Positions 46,447 to 59,809 of a stretch of DNA of 64,000 nt are shown here, piece after piece. Within the stretch, counting starts at the first letter, position 1, and each line of letters opens with the position of its first letter. The DNA is from Liolophura sinensis (lineage: Eukaryota > Mollusca > Polyplacophora > Chitonida > Chitonidae), in assembly GCF_032854445.1 (NCBI RefSeq), contig NC_088301.1:58042512-58106511 (forward strand). Reading direction: 5' to 3'. A program made the position numbers and the translations under genes. Under the pieces are notes generated by a model. It ran no database searches, was not told where the DNA came from, and worked only from the letters and a program-made list of their open reading frames with translations.

Positions 46447-48649
46447 AATACACGCTGCGGTAAAAGGGAAAAGTTTTCATTTCACAAATTTCACCTCTAT
46501 TGACGTAATAAGATGACAGTTTGTTCTTGCAACTTCATATGGTGTTGATGTACAATGTATACAACGAATCAAGCGGAATATTAATGGGCTATATGTGTAG
46601 AAAATGTTAACTCCACTCAGCTGATAACGGTAATCTTGCACAAAATCTATATGTTGACGAAAGTATGAAATACAGTGTTTACTGTATTATATCTCACCAT
46701 AGTGACATCGTCACTAATTTGTGTCAGCTATTATTAATATATATTGCTGTCAGTCAGGGTCGGTAGAAGGCTGCCTAAGCCCCATTGCAGGATATAGATA
46801 ATTCTTGTTCCAGTCAAGTGAATACTCAATACTGACACGATCAAATTCTAAAACTGACAACGTTGAACTAAAAACTCCCAAGATTTAAGAAAGTATTATA
46901 TTGATTAAAAACTAGGATGGATTCAGGTCACGAAAAGTAGACAACAGCTCCCGATGATACCAACAAGACGCAGAGAAAGTTCAATTCCGTATCCAAATCG
47001 CGCATCATACATGCTAGTTTTCAAGCCACATCCATTTCAAAACATGCATCCAAGCTGCGTCATGACCGCCCACGTTTCCAACGTGGCGATTCTATTCAAC
47101 AGTTCTAACCCATGAGTTATGCGGCATCAGACACAATCATGAAACAGGACCCCACAGGCGCACTTACCCAAAACAAACCCACATCCATCTGGACATTTTC
47201 AAGCAAATCTATAGAATGATGTATCATATATGGATTGTATATTTGTAGCAGATCATCGATATACGGTGTACAGGAATGAGAAAGATTACTCCTTAATAAC
47301 TTCTGCACATAGTCATATGAGAACAGCCAAAATGAAGGCACAATTTTTAGCCATCGGGATACGCATACACTTATGTTGATTTGGAGTGTTTGGAGTTCTT
47401 AAGAATCCACATACAACTGACTCCTGAACAGTATTTTTCCACATTGACCACGCTTCTTGCAATGTTAAGAGAGTAGATACAGGTTCGCTGGGACAATTTT
47501 TAATCCCACATTAAAGCGAGCTTTGTACGGGGATTTATGCAGTTTTGGAATCGAGTAAAGTTGTGGTCTATCGGTGTGACGGGAAGGTACATATAATCTT
47601 CCTTCTTTGAGAAAAAACTCTTGTGGACATTCTTGACACACTATAGTATTTGTAGCAACAACCTACGATTCTAACAACACTTACACAGCACATTGCTTGC
47701 AACAAACCCCACAAGGTGATCTACGTACACACAACAAGGCACAATGTGAAACACCTCATTCAATATACTGGTGTTGGAATTTGCCAATTGTAGGCAAAAA
47801 GGAAATAAATACAAAGCTAAGTTGCAATTTTTTGTTATGCATACATTCATAAGACATGCAATAGTATATGAAACTTTGCACTGGTTGGCAGAAATAACTT
47901 CAGAGTAGTTTTCACATAACATCGCCAGCAGATCATTATTTTACGTAGAGATTGTCCTTAATTAAACTAAATGACATTTGTGATCGACAAATGACTCCGT
48001 CGACATGCCAGAAATATTTGCAGAGGATTATTCAATTTCTGCCTTAACCCAGAATTACCTTAAAACACACTAAATTAGCCATGCTCAGTTCGGTTCAATT
48101 CAGCCGTTAAAGTAGTCAAGACCAGTACTGTTGGTATAACGGGTAAAACATAAAAAACAAAGTGATATTGTTGGAAATAAATTAAAACACACTACTCAAA
48201 CAAGGGTTTTGTTGATTAACCCGTTGTTCATTGCAAAGGATTCTGCTTTCTTGATAAATGATCTTTACTAAATTTACAGCTTGATGCTTCGCACTGATTC
48301 GGTGAAAACGATACCTTTTTTGCCATTAAACATGGCAGTAGCAATATTAACATTGTAAACAATTAAGTTAAAAACAGAACTTCTGAGACTGGCGAAATAT
48401 TTATGACAAAACAAAAAAAAAATACATGTAGCATCATCGTATGATAATTCCGTAATGAGTTTCTGACATAATCATCTTTTTTTCTTACGAAAATCCCACG
48501 TGGACTTCAGTATATGTAAATACAGAACTGATATCTTAGTATCACTCCTTTATTACGGATTCCATGCCTCATCACATTAAATACAAGCAATCGTATAAAC
48601 ATTTCTGTTTCTCAGTCTAAAGAAAACGATGAAATGACAAGCTTCAAAG

Positions 48650-48650
<1 letters not shown>

Positions 48651-48733
<83 letters not shown>
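48651..48733. repeat. (TA)n microsatellite, 83 bp
   Basis: Uninterrupted TA dinucleotides. Confidence 0.98.
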
Positions 48734-48737
<4 letters not shown>

Positions 48738-50264
48738 ATACACCGATATTACAACATGACATTTCCCCGCGACTTTCTGGAATGAGTTTCCTTTAAATGC
48801 ATACACGAAGGCCTACTTACTTTCGTTGGAATATAGTCGCCAGTTTGACGCTGTATATCAATCCAATATGTCTTTTCAAAACGTGTAAGTTATACCAGGC
48901 GCGCATGTATAGCAATACCACGTATACACGCACCTTTCTGATTTATCGCACTGTTACACGCTCGTTAGCATAAGATATCCAGTGTGACCCTGTTAACTTT
49001 CGGAGAATTATATCTTTCGACACCATCGATATATTACAGTGGTATTCGTCAAATGAAATTATGAGCAGGTCTATAATCCTATTCACTTATGTGTATTGTT
49101 TCCCTTGAGAAAGGATTATAATTCTAGAAGCGGATTAAGGCCGGTGGGCAGATTAGTCAAAAATGTTCCTTCTTTACTCAAGGCCTATGCATTGAAGCCC
49201 CGCAGCCCATGCTGGGCCTCTGTTTATAGCACACCTGCATTGGATTACAAGTGTGACAATTCTCTAAACTTTGGCGTCAATGCAGACTGCTCGGTGAAAT
49301 GTAGAGCAATTATTGTGTTCTATAGTAAGCGAAGTATCCAGTAACAGTTGAGACCGTAAATTAATGTACCCTAGGTGGGATATTAACGATTCATACCGAC
49401 ATATGATGTTGTTAATAGCAAATATTGTCGTGAGATGTTATTTAATGACAATCCCAAAAAATGGTACAAGGATTGCTGGTGCATCTGATTAGGCTGATTA
49501 TGTGACATGTCGATCTAATTTAACTCTTTAGAGTTCTCTCCCCTTGTGCCAAGATACAATCTTTTTATTTCATCAGATAGTAAACTTCATAAAAGCGAAG
49601 TTGTTCTAGACTCCCCCCTATCAAGTAGTTTCATTTTGCTCAGCAAGGAAGAGAGGCTGTCGCAATAAGCGGTGATGCATAACCAAGACACAGGGGAATG
49701 AGTGACAAAGGACTGAGTGATTGTGGGGAATTGGGGTGGGAACTGATTAAATGGGTAGAAGGCACTGATGACAGGCATGTCTGCATGTACCGGTGGCTTT
49801 TCCCATCTGTTGTGGTACATAAGTGAACGTCAGAGTCTCACCGCATGCAGTGAGCTGGGGTGGGGAGAGGTATTACACGTATTTGCAAATCCACATACAT
49901 CAGCTGCTCAGATACCTGCATTGTTTTGTTTAATAACCCATTAACGGTGGAACCAATCAAGCTGACATATGTGAAAGAAAGATTGTGCAGATCTTAACAT
50001 GCTCTGAAAACTCGTGAACTGTGCCGGGTGTTGTCACCATTCTGCCCGAGGGAACCACTGCCGGCTATCTCGTCAGTTTTCAAGCACGAACTTTCAGTTG
50101 TTTGTTCGTAGCCAAACTCAATTAAACTAAAACAGATTGAGTGTACAAGTGGTAACTACCGCAGACAATTTAGACATAATTTACCATAGCAACATAATTC
50201 AATCATAAATTGCCAAAGCACGATCGCGTATGTTCTATATGTTCTAACTTATTTTATATTTGGG

Positions 50265-50268
<4 letters not shown>

Positions 50269-50326
<58 letters not shown>
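50269..50326. repeat. (TA)n microsatellite, 58 bp
   Basis: Uninterrupted AT dinucleotides followed by CCAGTGTGACC, an 11-mer also found near 48970. Confidence 0.98.
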
Positions 50327-50328
<2 letters not shown>

Positions 50329-53300
50329 AGTGTGACCTGGTTTAGTTCAATTTACGCTTATGGCAAGTTGTAGACTTAGACGCGTTAAATCAGTTTCGTA
50401 ATAATTCAAATCCTACTAACATATAAATGCTAAAAACTGCAATAACCAAGGCTAGCCATCGGGATACACTATAAGGTTAACTGACACGCATTTCACATAC
50501 TTGAACGCGATTATTATGTAACTATATAACGTGCACACGGCACATGTTCTGTTACAAATATGCCACCCACGGTGCATGATTATGCAAGACGTTTGTAACA
50601 TAATCACAACACCTGGCGAAGAGCACTCGTGCTCTACATGTCAGACGTTAAAAACATCAATCAATGGATAGACCCTCTGTGTATGATTTTGGTATATTCT
50701 TCTCAGCTTAAATATTAAACAGTTCCAATTATCTTTTGTGGTCACTAATGTTAACAGATCCTAGATTATGATCACAAAGGTTAAAACCATGCTTACATAC
50801 ATATCTGCTGATTGCTCTGATTGTATTTTTTGTATTTATGTACATTTAAACACCAACCATCTACACTTTGCTTAATTCGTAGGTTCCCCTTACAACAACG
50901 ACGGGTTTGTGTGGGCATTTACAACTGTGAAGTGTGGCGAAAAAGTCAGCTTGATTTTACTTACAGGCAAAACAGAAGTCCAGCCGATGCGACGTTAGTT
51001 TCTCATTTTTTCCCCGTAACACACAGCAACGCTGTTGGATTCGACCTTAGATAAGGATAATGCATCCAGTCAAACTTCAGGGTAAGTTGCACTGATCAAT
51101 TCCTGTCGAAGACTGATCCATATACGCTGAATCCGAGGAGTTTACACCCTAACACACATCGGTAACACTGGCCAGTTTGGTGTGACAACTGGTTAAAGTC
51201 CGTCTGTATTGTTCAGCTGTACAGAGTGAACTGGGAGCTCCGGGCTACTTCAAGCAAAATGTACGAGTATATCTCCCACAGAGTGCTATGCCATCTTGAT
51301 CTCCTGGAGGTGCATCAACAGCGTTCCTGGCTGACTACACAATGACACCTACCACCCCAGAGCCCGATCAGCAGGACTAATGGATAACAATAGTTCGATT
51401 CAATGACTGTGGTAAGTGTCCACCAGCCCTTGCCTCACATGGACCATTACCTGTAAAATCACAATCACGGGAGGGGGATTGTCCCCGTCACCGACAAAAC
51501 TTTACAATATCCTCACAATTGCTTTCCTCTATAGTTGTCTTTTCATGCAGTGAGAGTGTTTTCCCATCAGATCAAGTCGTACTGGTTTGGAAATTCGACA
51601 CGATTTGACCATAATAGGATTAAGCATGTTGACAATTTACTGATGCGAACTTTTAACCCCTTTCATACGCAGAAAGTAACCATTCCTGATGTGTTTCAAT
51701 GGACCGATAAAACCAAAATGCGCATTCAGAGTTCAAAATTATGTTTTTATGTCTTCGTTATGAAGAGATCAAATAAACAGTAAGCATTCAACGATATCAG
51801 ATGGGCAGTTGATGGTTTTTGTAACGATGTTTTTGTTACGAACTATATGCTTATGGCGATAAAAGCCTTTGATGAAAAGTGAATAACACACTCGAAACGA
51901 CTGATTCTTCCGAGTCAATTCAACTAACCACTTTGGCGACAATATAGTTTATTTTAAGTTGCAATATCGTGTCGTTTTCACATTTTCACACTTCCATTAC
52001 TTGTCAACCTTATGACTGATGAAAGAAAGAAGATCCTGACTTCGGATATTTTTGTCAGTTCAGGATGCAGCACATCGACGTTTAAATTTCCATCTTAGGT
52101 ATTGGACATAGATAAAGAAAGGGAAATAAAGTCTAATAGTGAGGAGTACAGATTCTTGCAGATTATTTGTAATTCTTTCCAATTTGTGGTACACACACGT
52201 TTTACACGTTTGGGCTGTGTCATCACTAAGACTGCGACCTCGGCCATGGACTCCATTTATCCTTTGCCTTGTCACCACTACATTGCTGTAGCGCATTATT
52301 TGACCCTTTTTGCCGATTTTACGGCCGTTATAATGGGAAAGGAGAAAACTATTTCTATATTAAAACATGATAGCGAGTAAACCAAATACTCGCAGAAGGT
52401 TGTGTCAGCTTAGGGTGACAGACAACCATATAAAGGAGACACTTCAACAAATGGTCTTGACACTTCCAGCATGTAAATTATTCGGACCATTTTCCCTTCA
52501 CCATACTGTATACACAAGCGCGCCGCTTACCGCGGAAGCACTGTCAGGAACTACCATGATAGACTGAAGGTAAAAGGAAGTGATGTACAAGTAAAACTCC
52601 TCAACGCGGACACAATACACACAGGCTGACAACACAAAGGCTAAGAGATGTTTTGAACTCTTGTTCAAGCTGTGTTAAGTTGAGAAACTTCGGACACTCT
52701 TTGCCATTGGTCGAAAAAAATGAATGTTCTGTACGCGTTTAGCTAAATTGGAACATAGACTTAAACGCGCGCAATAAGACTAATATAAGCTATTTATAAA
52801 GTAATTTATAAATTTGTGTGCACTATTATTAAACTAGGAAGGGGAAAAGCCGACCAGAGACGGAGCTAGTTTTGATGGGTAAGAAAGAAGAAAACAAACT
52901 ACTTAAACGAGGCTACTGTCATTTATTAAAATGACTAAAATGTGAAAGAGGGGGTATAAACCTGAATAATACAGGTTGAATGAAAACATTAGCCCCGCCT
53001 CAAATCCCTTTAATGTTGTATTTTAATATTAGTTATCCATCAAAGGTGGAGGAAAATAAAATGACCAGGCTGATAACTGTCTACCATTGGGAATGGTCAG
53101 TAAGTACGTTCGTGCATTTATAACAAACCTGTTTTTAAGACCCTTGTTTATTATCTACCAAAGTTACTTTCATATCTTTGTGTTTTCGTACAGTTGGATA
53201 AGAAGTCATCTCTGTCTTATATTCTGCTTGGGATCCGTGGCGGTTAGCTTAGGAATCTTAACTGTCTATGAGAATATTTTGAAATATGAAACAACAACAT

Positions 53301-53777
53301 TTATCATTATCATTAAATGCACTTCCACTTTTGTAAAACCAAACTCCGATGGTATACTATTGATATATTAAATCACTGCTAGCATACACAGGCCTACCAC
53401 ACAATTCTATAAATAATTGTTTATCACCCTAAGAGACACTTTTTAAAAAGGCTAAACTAATCACTTAATGAAATAGTCATTGGAATATTGCTGTAGCTAT
53501 TATTGTCTTTCGCAACAGCAAAATAAGACTTGGTAGACGTTGGAATCAGCACGAGAATTTTACGATATGTACAAAGGGAGGCAACTCTTATACTCATTGC
53601 AATTACAACAGAGAACTGGACACAGACCCCCATTACAACTTGCGTTTTTCAGTAGGGACGATTGTAGTTCTGTGTATTTTAGGGTGTAAAGTCTTTTTTT
53701 GCTGCCAGCCTGCCGTTTTTAGTGTACAGTGCATGCTTGGTATGAAAATGATGGAAATTGTCTAAGCTTGCGCAGGT

Positions 53778-54194
53778 ATGAGTTTTAATGGTGAAAGTTT
53801 GAAATTCTGGGCGAGAGGACACAAGGAGACAGGTGGTGACGAGGCTGCGAGTGACGTCCCCTTGGCGTTGCTAGGCACCCCTCCAGCTGCCGGCATTGTA
53901 AAGGTCCAGATTTTGACGGTCAACCTATGTCAAGATTTTACAGCTTCTTTCTCAGGCTGGGCCAGGTATGCACAAAGCTTATTGGCCTCGGAATGTTTGG
54001 GACTGAGCTACAGGCTAAACGTTAACATTGTCGCTTATGGAAAACTAATGGGGGTCTGTGGCCTGATCTGTCCACTTGTGCCAAAACATGTAATATGTCA
54101 CTGTGTGCTTCAGATTTGGCAGCAGCTGAAATATTTGGTGGGTACATCTGCGATGTGGTTTGCATTGACATGGAACTTGATTGAGCAGTTTTAA
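53778..54194 (+). CDS. Unrecognised 138-codon open frame (doubtful)
   Basis: The longest non-repeat open frame in the right half of the window. It starts MSFNGESLKFWARGHKETGG and ends IWQQLKYLVGTSAMWF plus a short tail. It is more GC-rich than its surroundings, with a hydrophobic stretch near the C-terminus (VCGLICPLVPKHVICHCVL). No family is recognised and no splice context supports it. It may be an exon fragment, a transposon remnant or chance. Confidence 0.15.
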   Translation: MSFNGESLKFWARGHKETGGDEAASDVPLALLGTPPAAGIVKVQILTVNLCQDFTASFSGWARYAQSLLASECLGLSYRLNVNIVAYGKLMGVCGLICPLVPKHVICHCVLQIWQQLKYLVGTSAMWFALTWNLIEQF

Positions 54195-54454
54195 GCTTTT
54201 TAATTCTATATTTTCCCCACATATCCATTTTGTCTAAAATCGGCTAAAACGCTCTGTGGTCAAGGGTAGTACAGGAGTATAAACAGACTGGAACAAACAC
54301 AGACAATGTTTCATTGTTCCTGTTTTTAAAATGTCTCTTTTGGGGCTGACATTTGATAAATAATGCAAAATTTGAGTGCTGCGAATGAAATTGGAGTATG
54401 TGGCTGATAGATAGGGTGGTGTGATTAAGGATGGTCAATAAGGCCTTGCATCAC

Positions 54455-54654
54455 NNNNNNNNNNNNNNNNNNNNNNNNNNNNNNNNNNNNNNNNNNNNNN
54501 NNNNNNNNNNNNNNNNNNNNNNNNNNNNNNNNNNNNNNNNNNNNNNNNNNNNNNNNNNNNNNNNNNNNNNNNNNNNNNNNNNNNNNNNNNNNNNNNNNNN
54601 NNNNNNNNNNNNNNNNNNNNNNNNNNNNNNNNNNNNNNNNNNNNNNNNNNNNNN
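54455..54654. other. Assembly gap, 200 Ns
   Basis: Exactly 200 undetermined bases, a round number typical of a placeholder gap, so the true distance is unknown. Anything read across it is meaningless. Confidence 0.99.
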
Positions 54655-54995
54655 ATTTTTTAAGTTAGAAATTTATTTCTAACCTAGGTTAAATTTCCGC
54701 TATGTACCAACTCAAAATACACCAGAATGGAGAAGGCAAACCAGAGCGGCGACGACAGTGTGATGATTTGTAAATGGTCATCAGACTGAAGAAGAAAAGC
54801 CAGAGCGGCGACGTAAGTATGGTGATTTGGAAATGATCACACGTAACCGCTGAAAGCTGGCCTCTTGTCAGTTTACCAAAGTTACAGTTTTATTTTAACT
54901 GTTCATCTAAATGTTTAAGCAGTAGCAGCTCACATATTTTCTACCATCATGTCAAAAATCCCAACAGCGAATGTTCAAATGCAGGTATTTATTTC

Positions 54996-55086
<91 letters not shown>

Positions 55087-57870
55087 CTTGTACATATGTG
55101 TTAACTGTCTGACAGACACACAGAGAGCGAACTATAAAGCTGTTTGCCACAGCTAACTTTCGGATTGATCGAGATCAGCTTCTACGGCCGCATTGAAGAA
55201 TCCTCAGAGTGACATCATAGAGTTTAACTCCAGACGAAATCGATATACGGAACGCACGCCCAATGCCCGTATTATGCACCATCGGCAAACAGGCATAGGC
55301 ATAGACATATTGAAGTATTCCAAACTAATTGCTGTTATTTTTATCTTCACGCATCACTTTCTACAGCATGCATTACACATGGTGCCCATATTATATGAAA
55401 CACATGTAATCTAGGACATCATAAAGCAGCATAAGCCAGCTGATTGTTCTGTTCATGGAACACATACCAGGTGTGGCACTGAGTACACATTACAAACTGA
55501 TTACACAATGGATCTTAACTATATGACGTGGGAGCCGTTGATATCGTATGATCTAACGGGGTTACCAGGCCCTAAGACTTTCACTGTTTTCTGACCATGC
55601 AGTGCCACAAATTCAATATATTTCTTCACTGCTGTTTATAGCGCCGTGTTCGAGAATGTTTCGCGCAGCTATATATACATACACACATAAATACAATGGT
55701 AACCAGACTGGGCAAAACCACAACCTTTCTCCAGGTATCTGAACAATCGATCTCATTTATCTTGGGCAGGGCGGCTGTCGCGAGAGTAAAGCTTGAAGAC
55801 AACGAGCCTCCGAAGACGTGGCACATTGAAACAAATTTAATTTTGTGGGAATATTTTTTTTGTGGAAACGTCGCGGCCAGAAATCTTATCAGGTATGGAA
55901 AATTAACCTGTGATAACCATCTTGTTTTATCATTTAGAAATCAATCTTTCCAGTTTTAATGGAATGATGTCTGGAGAACGTCTTGCCATTTTAAAATAAC
56001 AACGCACTTTTGTTGTGAGAAGAAGAAACCAAAAGAACAGTGATGACCAGCGTTTGTATCCCTGTGTAACATGTATGGATGTTTATATTCAGATTGTACA
56101 TAACCCACAAGGAGGTTGAGGTCCTTAGGGTACGGGTTTAGTATTTATTTCAGACGTGTCATGACCATCTGTATACCAATACGGCCAGCAAAGGTGGTGC
56201 TCAGATGTGTTGTTGGAAAGCAAAACAACGGCCAATATGTTTTCTTGCTACTCTGCTGGAAATCTTGTTATAAATGCTTATCCTTAACTGTGGTGATTAG
56301 TTTTCCGGAGCACACTCTTTTTCTAGTCACAGCTTCTGTGTCAGGGCAAAACAAACTCAACGAATGGATATGTTGCGTGCAAGTAAGTACTTTTCAACCT
56401 CTGTTAAATGTTGGCATTCTCAAGGCAAAAAACTACAGACAACGTACTTTGCCATATCACCGGAGGCAAGGGAAGATTAAGAAAAAAATAGAAAGAATAT
56501 AATGGACTCAGCTCTGTAAGACGGTATGTGGACCAAGCTTTATATCAAACAGTGTTAACCCCTCTCCCCGGAATAATAAACTGGGAAAAGAAGCCCGGTG
56601 AAGATATTGTTAGAGGCCATTAAATCTGTAAGCTCAGGAGAACAACCCTGTGTTGAGATAGCACATCACTGCAGCGTAGGAGAGGCTGTGACATCTTCCA
56701 CCGACTCCTCGACATGTTCCTCAAACTGTTGAAGTCTGTCTGTCAGACGACCAAGTTAACTCATTCGGAGTCAGAATCGACTTGCCATTATCTGACACAC
56801 GTAATGGATCAACAGATCAAGCTAAATATTAGATATCAGATAAGATGTATAGCAACATGTATCACAAAGAGGTAAAGGAACATAATTGATGTACGTTAAT
56901 AATCTTCTTCTAGTCAAAGATTCATCATCGTTATACATTTGGGTTTCTTGAGGATTTTACACTGATTCTCGTGATGAGCGACTGTTTGGAAATAAAGGTT
57001 CGGCCTGAATTTGGATTTGGTGCAATATTTAACGTTTAGTCACGGCTGACAATATACTATTAGAATACGTTTACAATTTCATTGCTATAGATTTAAAATT
57101 TAATTATGAGTTAATTTTATACTAAGAATGATTTACCAGGATAGCTGTAGAAACACATCCACCCAGTAATTGCGTAATATCTAGTGTGCATGATAGTATC
57201 CAAGTTTACCCGAAACCAATCGCAATGAGAAAACCGGTATAAAGGGAATGACTATTTGTTTTATTTATCGTTCATGGTAACAACTCACATCTGGGCAGAA
57301 GAAATCACTTCTTTGAATAAATGTAATGGGTTTGGGCAAGTCAGTACTTCGGAGAAATGGGCAATTTGTAAACAAGATAATGCCCGAAACACTGCCGATT
57401 TTTCTATACACAAGAATGAAGAGAAGCACATAACGTTCCATGGGCGAATGACGTTGCTATGCTTAATCGTCCACTGTGTTAAGGCTTTGGGGAACATTGA
57501 CCTATTATTGTAACGCTGTGTTTGGGCAAATGGTGTGTCTAATTCTTTTTGTGGCCTAATTTGGAGCTTTCGTGTTAAAAGCTTCGGAACTGCCACATCT
57601 CCCTATGATTACTTTAGGTCTTTCGGCAGCGTTGTATAGACAGGTCCACAGGTCATCGATGTAATCACCGCATAAATCTTCTGAAGTGTCAGCAGAATTA
57701 CTTTGCCATGTCATGCTGTAATGATAGTTCTGTCTTATACTAGAGGAGCTCTATGATCAAGTAATTTAAGAACTTTATCCTAATTTAGGGGTTTATCCTA
57801 AGCTGTGAAAAATAGGATTTATGTACTCAATTTATTTATTATCTAACTGTTGTTTTACGCCATGCTTAAT
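54655..57870. other. Non-coding sequence after the gap
   Basis: Begins with two ~60-bp near-repeats sharing CCAGAGCGGCGACG (about 54739 and 54798). It then holds a CA/TA compound microsatellite. No gene was recognised; open frames at 56116-56502 and 57256-57513 have no domain signature. Confidence 0.5.
54995..55084. repeat. Compound (CA)n(TA)n microsatellite
   Basis: About eleven CA units passing directly into about 34 TA units. Confidence 0.97.
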
Positions 57871-57884
57871 AATATATGTATAAG

Positions 57885-58560
57885 GTGTACATGTTTTTTT
57901 CTGGGGAGTAAGAAAACAGAGCGCCAAGGTGTGCATGTTTTCCCAGATTGTATGAAGTTCTACAGAGCGGTGGCTCTAATTACGTGAAACAATACCATTA
58001 AGTGAAACCAAACAGGGTACATTTTTACCAAGCAAAAGAAAATCGTTCTTCCGCGTAGTCTTCGGAATTATTACCCTGGTACAGGGTAACAGGGTGGGGA
58101 ACAGGGCCAATAAAAAGAGAACAATAGTGAGGAAACAGATGCCTTATGTGTAAATGTTCTACCATTTACAGCGAAAATGGCCTTCACTGAATACACGTTC
58201 TACCAGACAGAGTTAAAACAGGCCTTCAGTGCATACACGGTCTCCCAGATAGAGTGCAAGTAGGCGTCCAATGCATACACATTCCACCAGGTAGAATGCA
58301 AACAGGCCTTCAATGTATACACGTTCCATCCGGTATAGTGCAAAAAGGCCTTTAATGTATACACGGTCTTCCAGACAGAGGGAAAATAAGCCTTTAGGGT
58401 ATACACGTTCTATCAGAGAGAATGAAAACAGGACTTCAAAGCAAAATCATTTTACCACATAGAGCGAAAACGGGTTTTCAAGCTGTACATGTTATACGAA
58501 ATGGAGTGCAAATAGGCGTCCAAGGTATACAGATGTTACCAGATTGAGTAGAACAGAGAG
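57885..58560. repeat. Degenerate minisatellite, 42-bp period (clear at 58150-58450)
   Basis: Successive GTATACACGTTCTACCAGAC-type blocks spaced 42 bp apart, each followed by AGAGTGCAAACAGGCCTTCA-like sequence. The minus frame shows a 14-residue period (VYTLKACLHSTWWN-like). Units are diverged, and weaker copies flank the core on both sides. Confidence 0.8.
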
Positions 58561-59808
58561 GAGAAAGGCCAAACACACTCAACAGCTCTGACACAGAGTG
58601 AGAAAACAAGAAAGACCTACACCATACAATCTGCGAGAGACAGGGCGCGAAAAACTTACATTGCTACATTTACATGCTATTCAAGAGAGTGAAGACAACA
58701 CAGTATATTATTTTACCAGACATTACTTAAGAATCGTCGAGACAATACGTAAAGTCTTGGGAGACAACACCATGCCTATCCTATAACAAGTTATAAAAAA
58801 ACGGCGAAGAAGCAAACCAAGAATCAAGAACAGGAGCCAACACAGTGAAAAACATTTCGCAATTCACATGACGTCATTATTTGAGATATTCGATTAAGAA
58901 AGCCTATGGGAAAAGATGTATTGTTGCTTTGCTTCTTGACTGAGCATATAGCAAACGGGTCAATGCCTACTTTTATATATGTCATAAATTAGTAAAGTAT
59001 GACTCACGAAATCAAATGTATAAAAGGCTCAACGGAACACCAATTATTCCTGCAGTTTCCGATAGATGGAGTCCTTCTTACCGGTCATTATTATTTGTCT
59101 TTCCGCTCGTATGAGATTTTTACGACAAAAAAAAGCAAAAAAAAAAACAAACAAAAAAAAACAAAAAAACAACAACAACAACAAAACACATCGATACCAT
59201 TTAAACCACCTCCTTTTATAAACGCAAGATGCCGCTGCCGCTTAACTATTAGGCGCAACGTGCCATTCTTGATCGAAGCCATGCCCTCAGGTGACATTGC
59301 CTACCTGGTTAACAAAGTATAACACCAGTCTAAAAGCATGATTTATTATGTGCCAATCTAGACATACCATGATCAGTCCAGTCTTTCAAGCCTCGAGCAA
59401 AGAGGACAAACCTTCAAGATTAGAGTTGTTGGAAAGCATTGAATACATACTTCGAGCACAATGCAACATTTTCTCACTTGATTGCTCACTAAATATGTAT
59501 ACTTCTCTCCCAGTCTATACTGACCCCCACTCGATATAATTCAAGGCTTAATTTCCCAAACTAATTACAATATACAACTCTATATATTATCACATTAGAT
59601 ATTCAAAAGTAAAATATCAGAGGCATCATTAAAATATATAACTTCCTTAAAGAACAGTTAAAGGAAACAAAGAAGAAAATAAGCTCATAGCGAAAAACAA
59701 TGGACATTCCATTTCTAAACGGAAGATAGCTTTTATTTCGTTTATTCAACAATAAGTAAACTAAACATGAGAATGTAATCACAGACATAAACGAAAGAAG
59801 TGGATACA
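58561..59808. other. Non-coding sequence between two 42-bp-period arrays
   Basis: Contains an A-rich AAAAC/AAC tract at about 59127-59187. No gene recognised. Confidence 0.5.
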
Positions 59809-59809
59809 G

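Larger units (their letters stand above)
43997..48650. other. Non-coding sequence upstream of the RhoGEF, nothing recognised as a gene
   Basis: Would hold the RhoGEF promoter and any 5' UTR exons; none can be placed. Two clear hairpin-forming inverted repeats (45635-45662 and 46391-46446) are annotated separately. Confidence 0.5.
48734..54454. other. Non-coding sequence up to the assembly gap
   Basis: No gene recognised. Open frames of 60-138 codons exist but none has a domain signature. A second TA microsatellite lies at 50269-50326. Confidence 0.5.

Noticed and set aside
48612-48806. Open frame of (IY)n
   Set aside because: Direct translation of a TA microsatellite; the same applies to 54971-55156.
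54431-54682. Open frame across the run of Ns
   Set aside because: Spans the assembly gap, so the translation is undefined.
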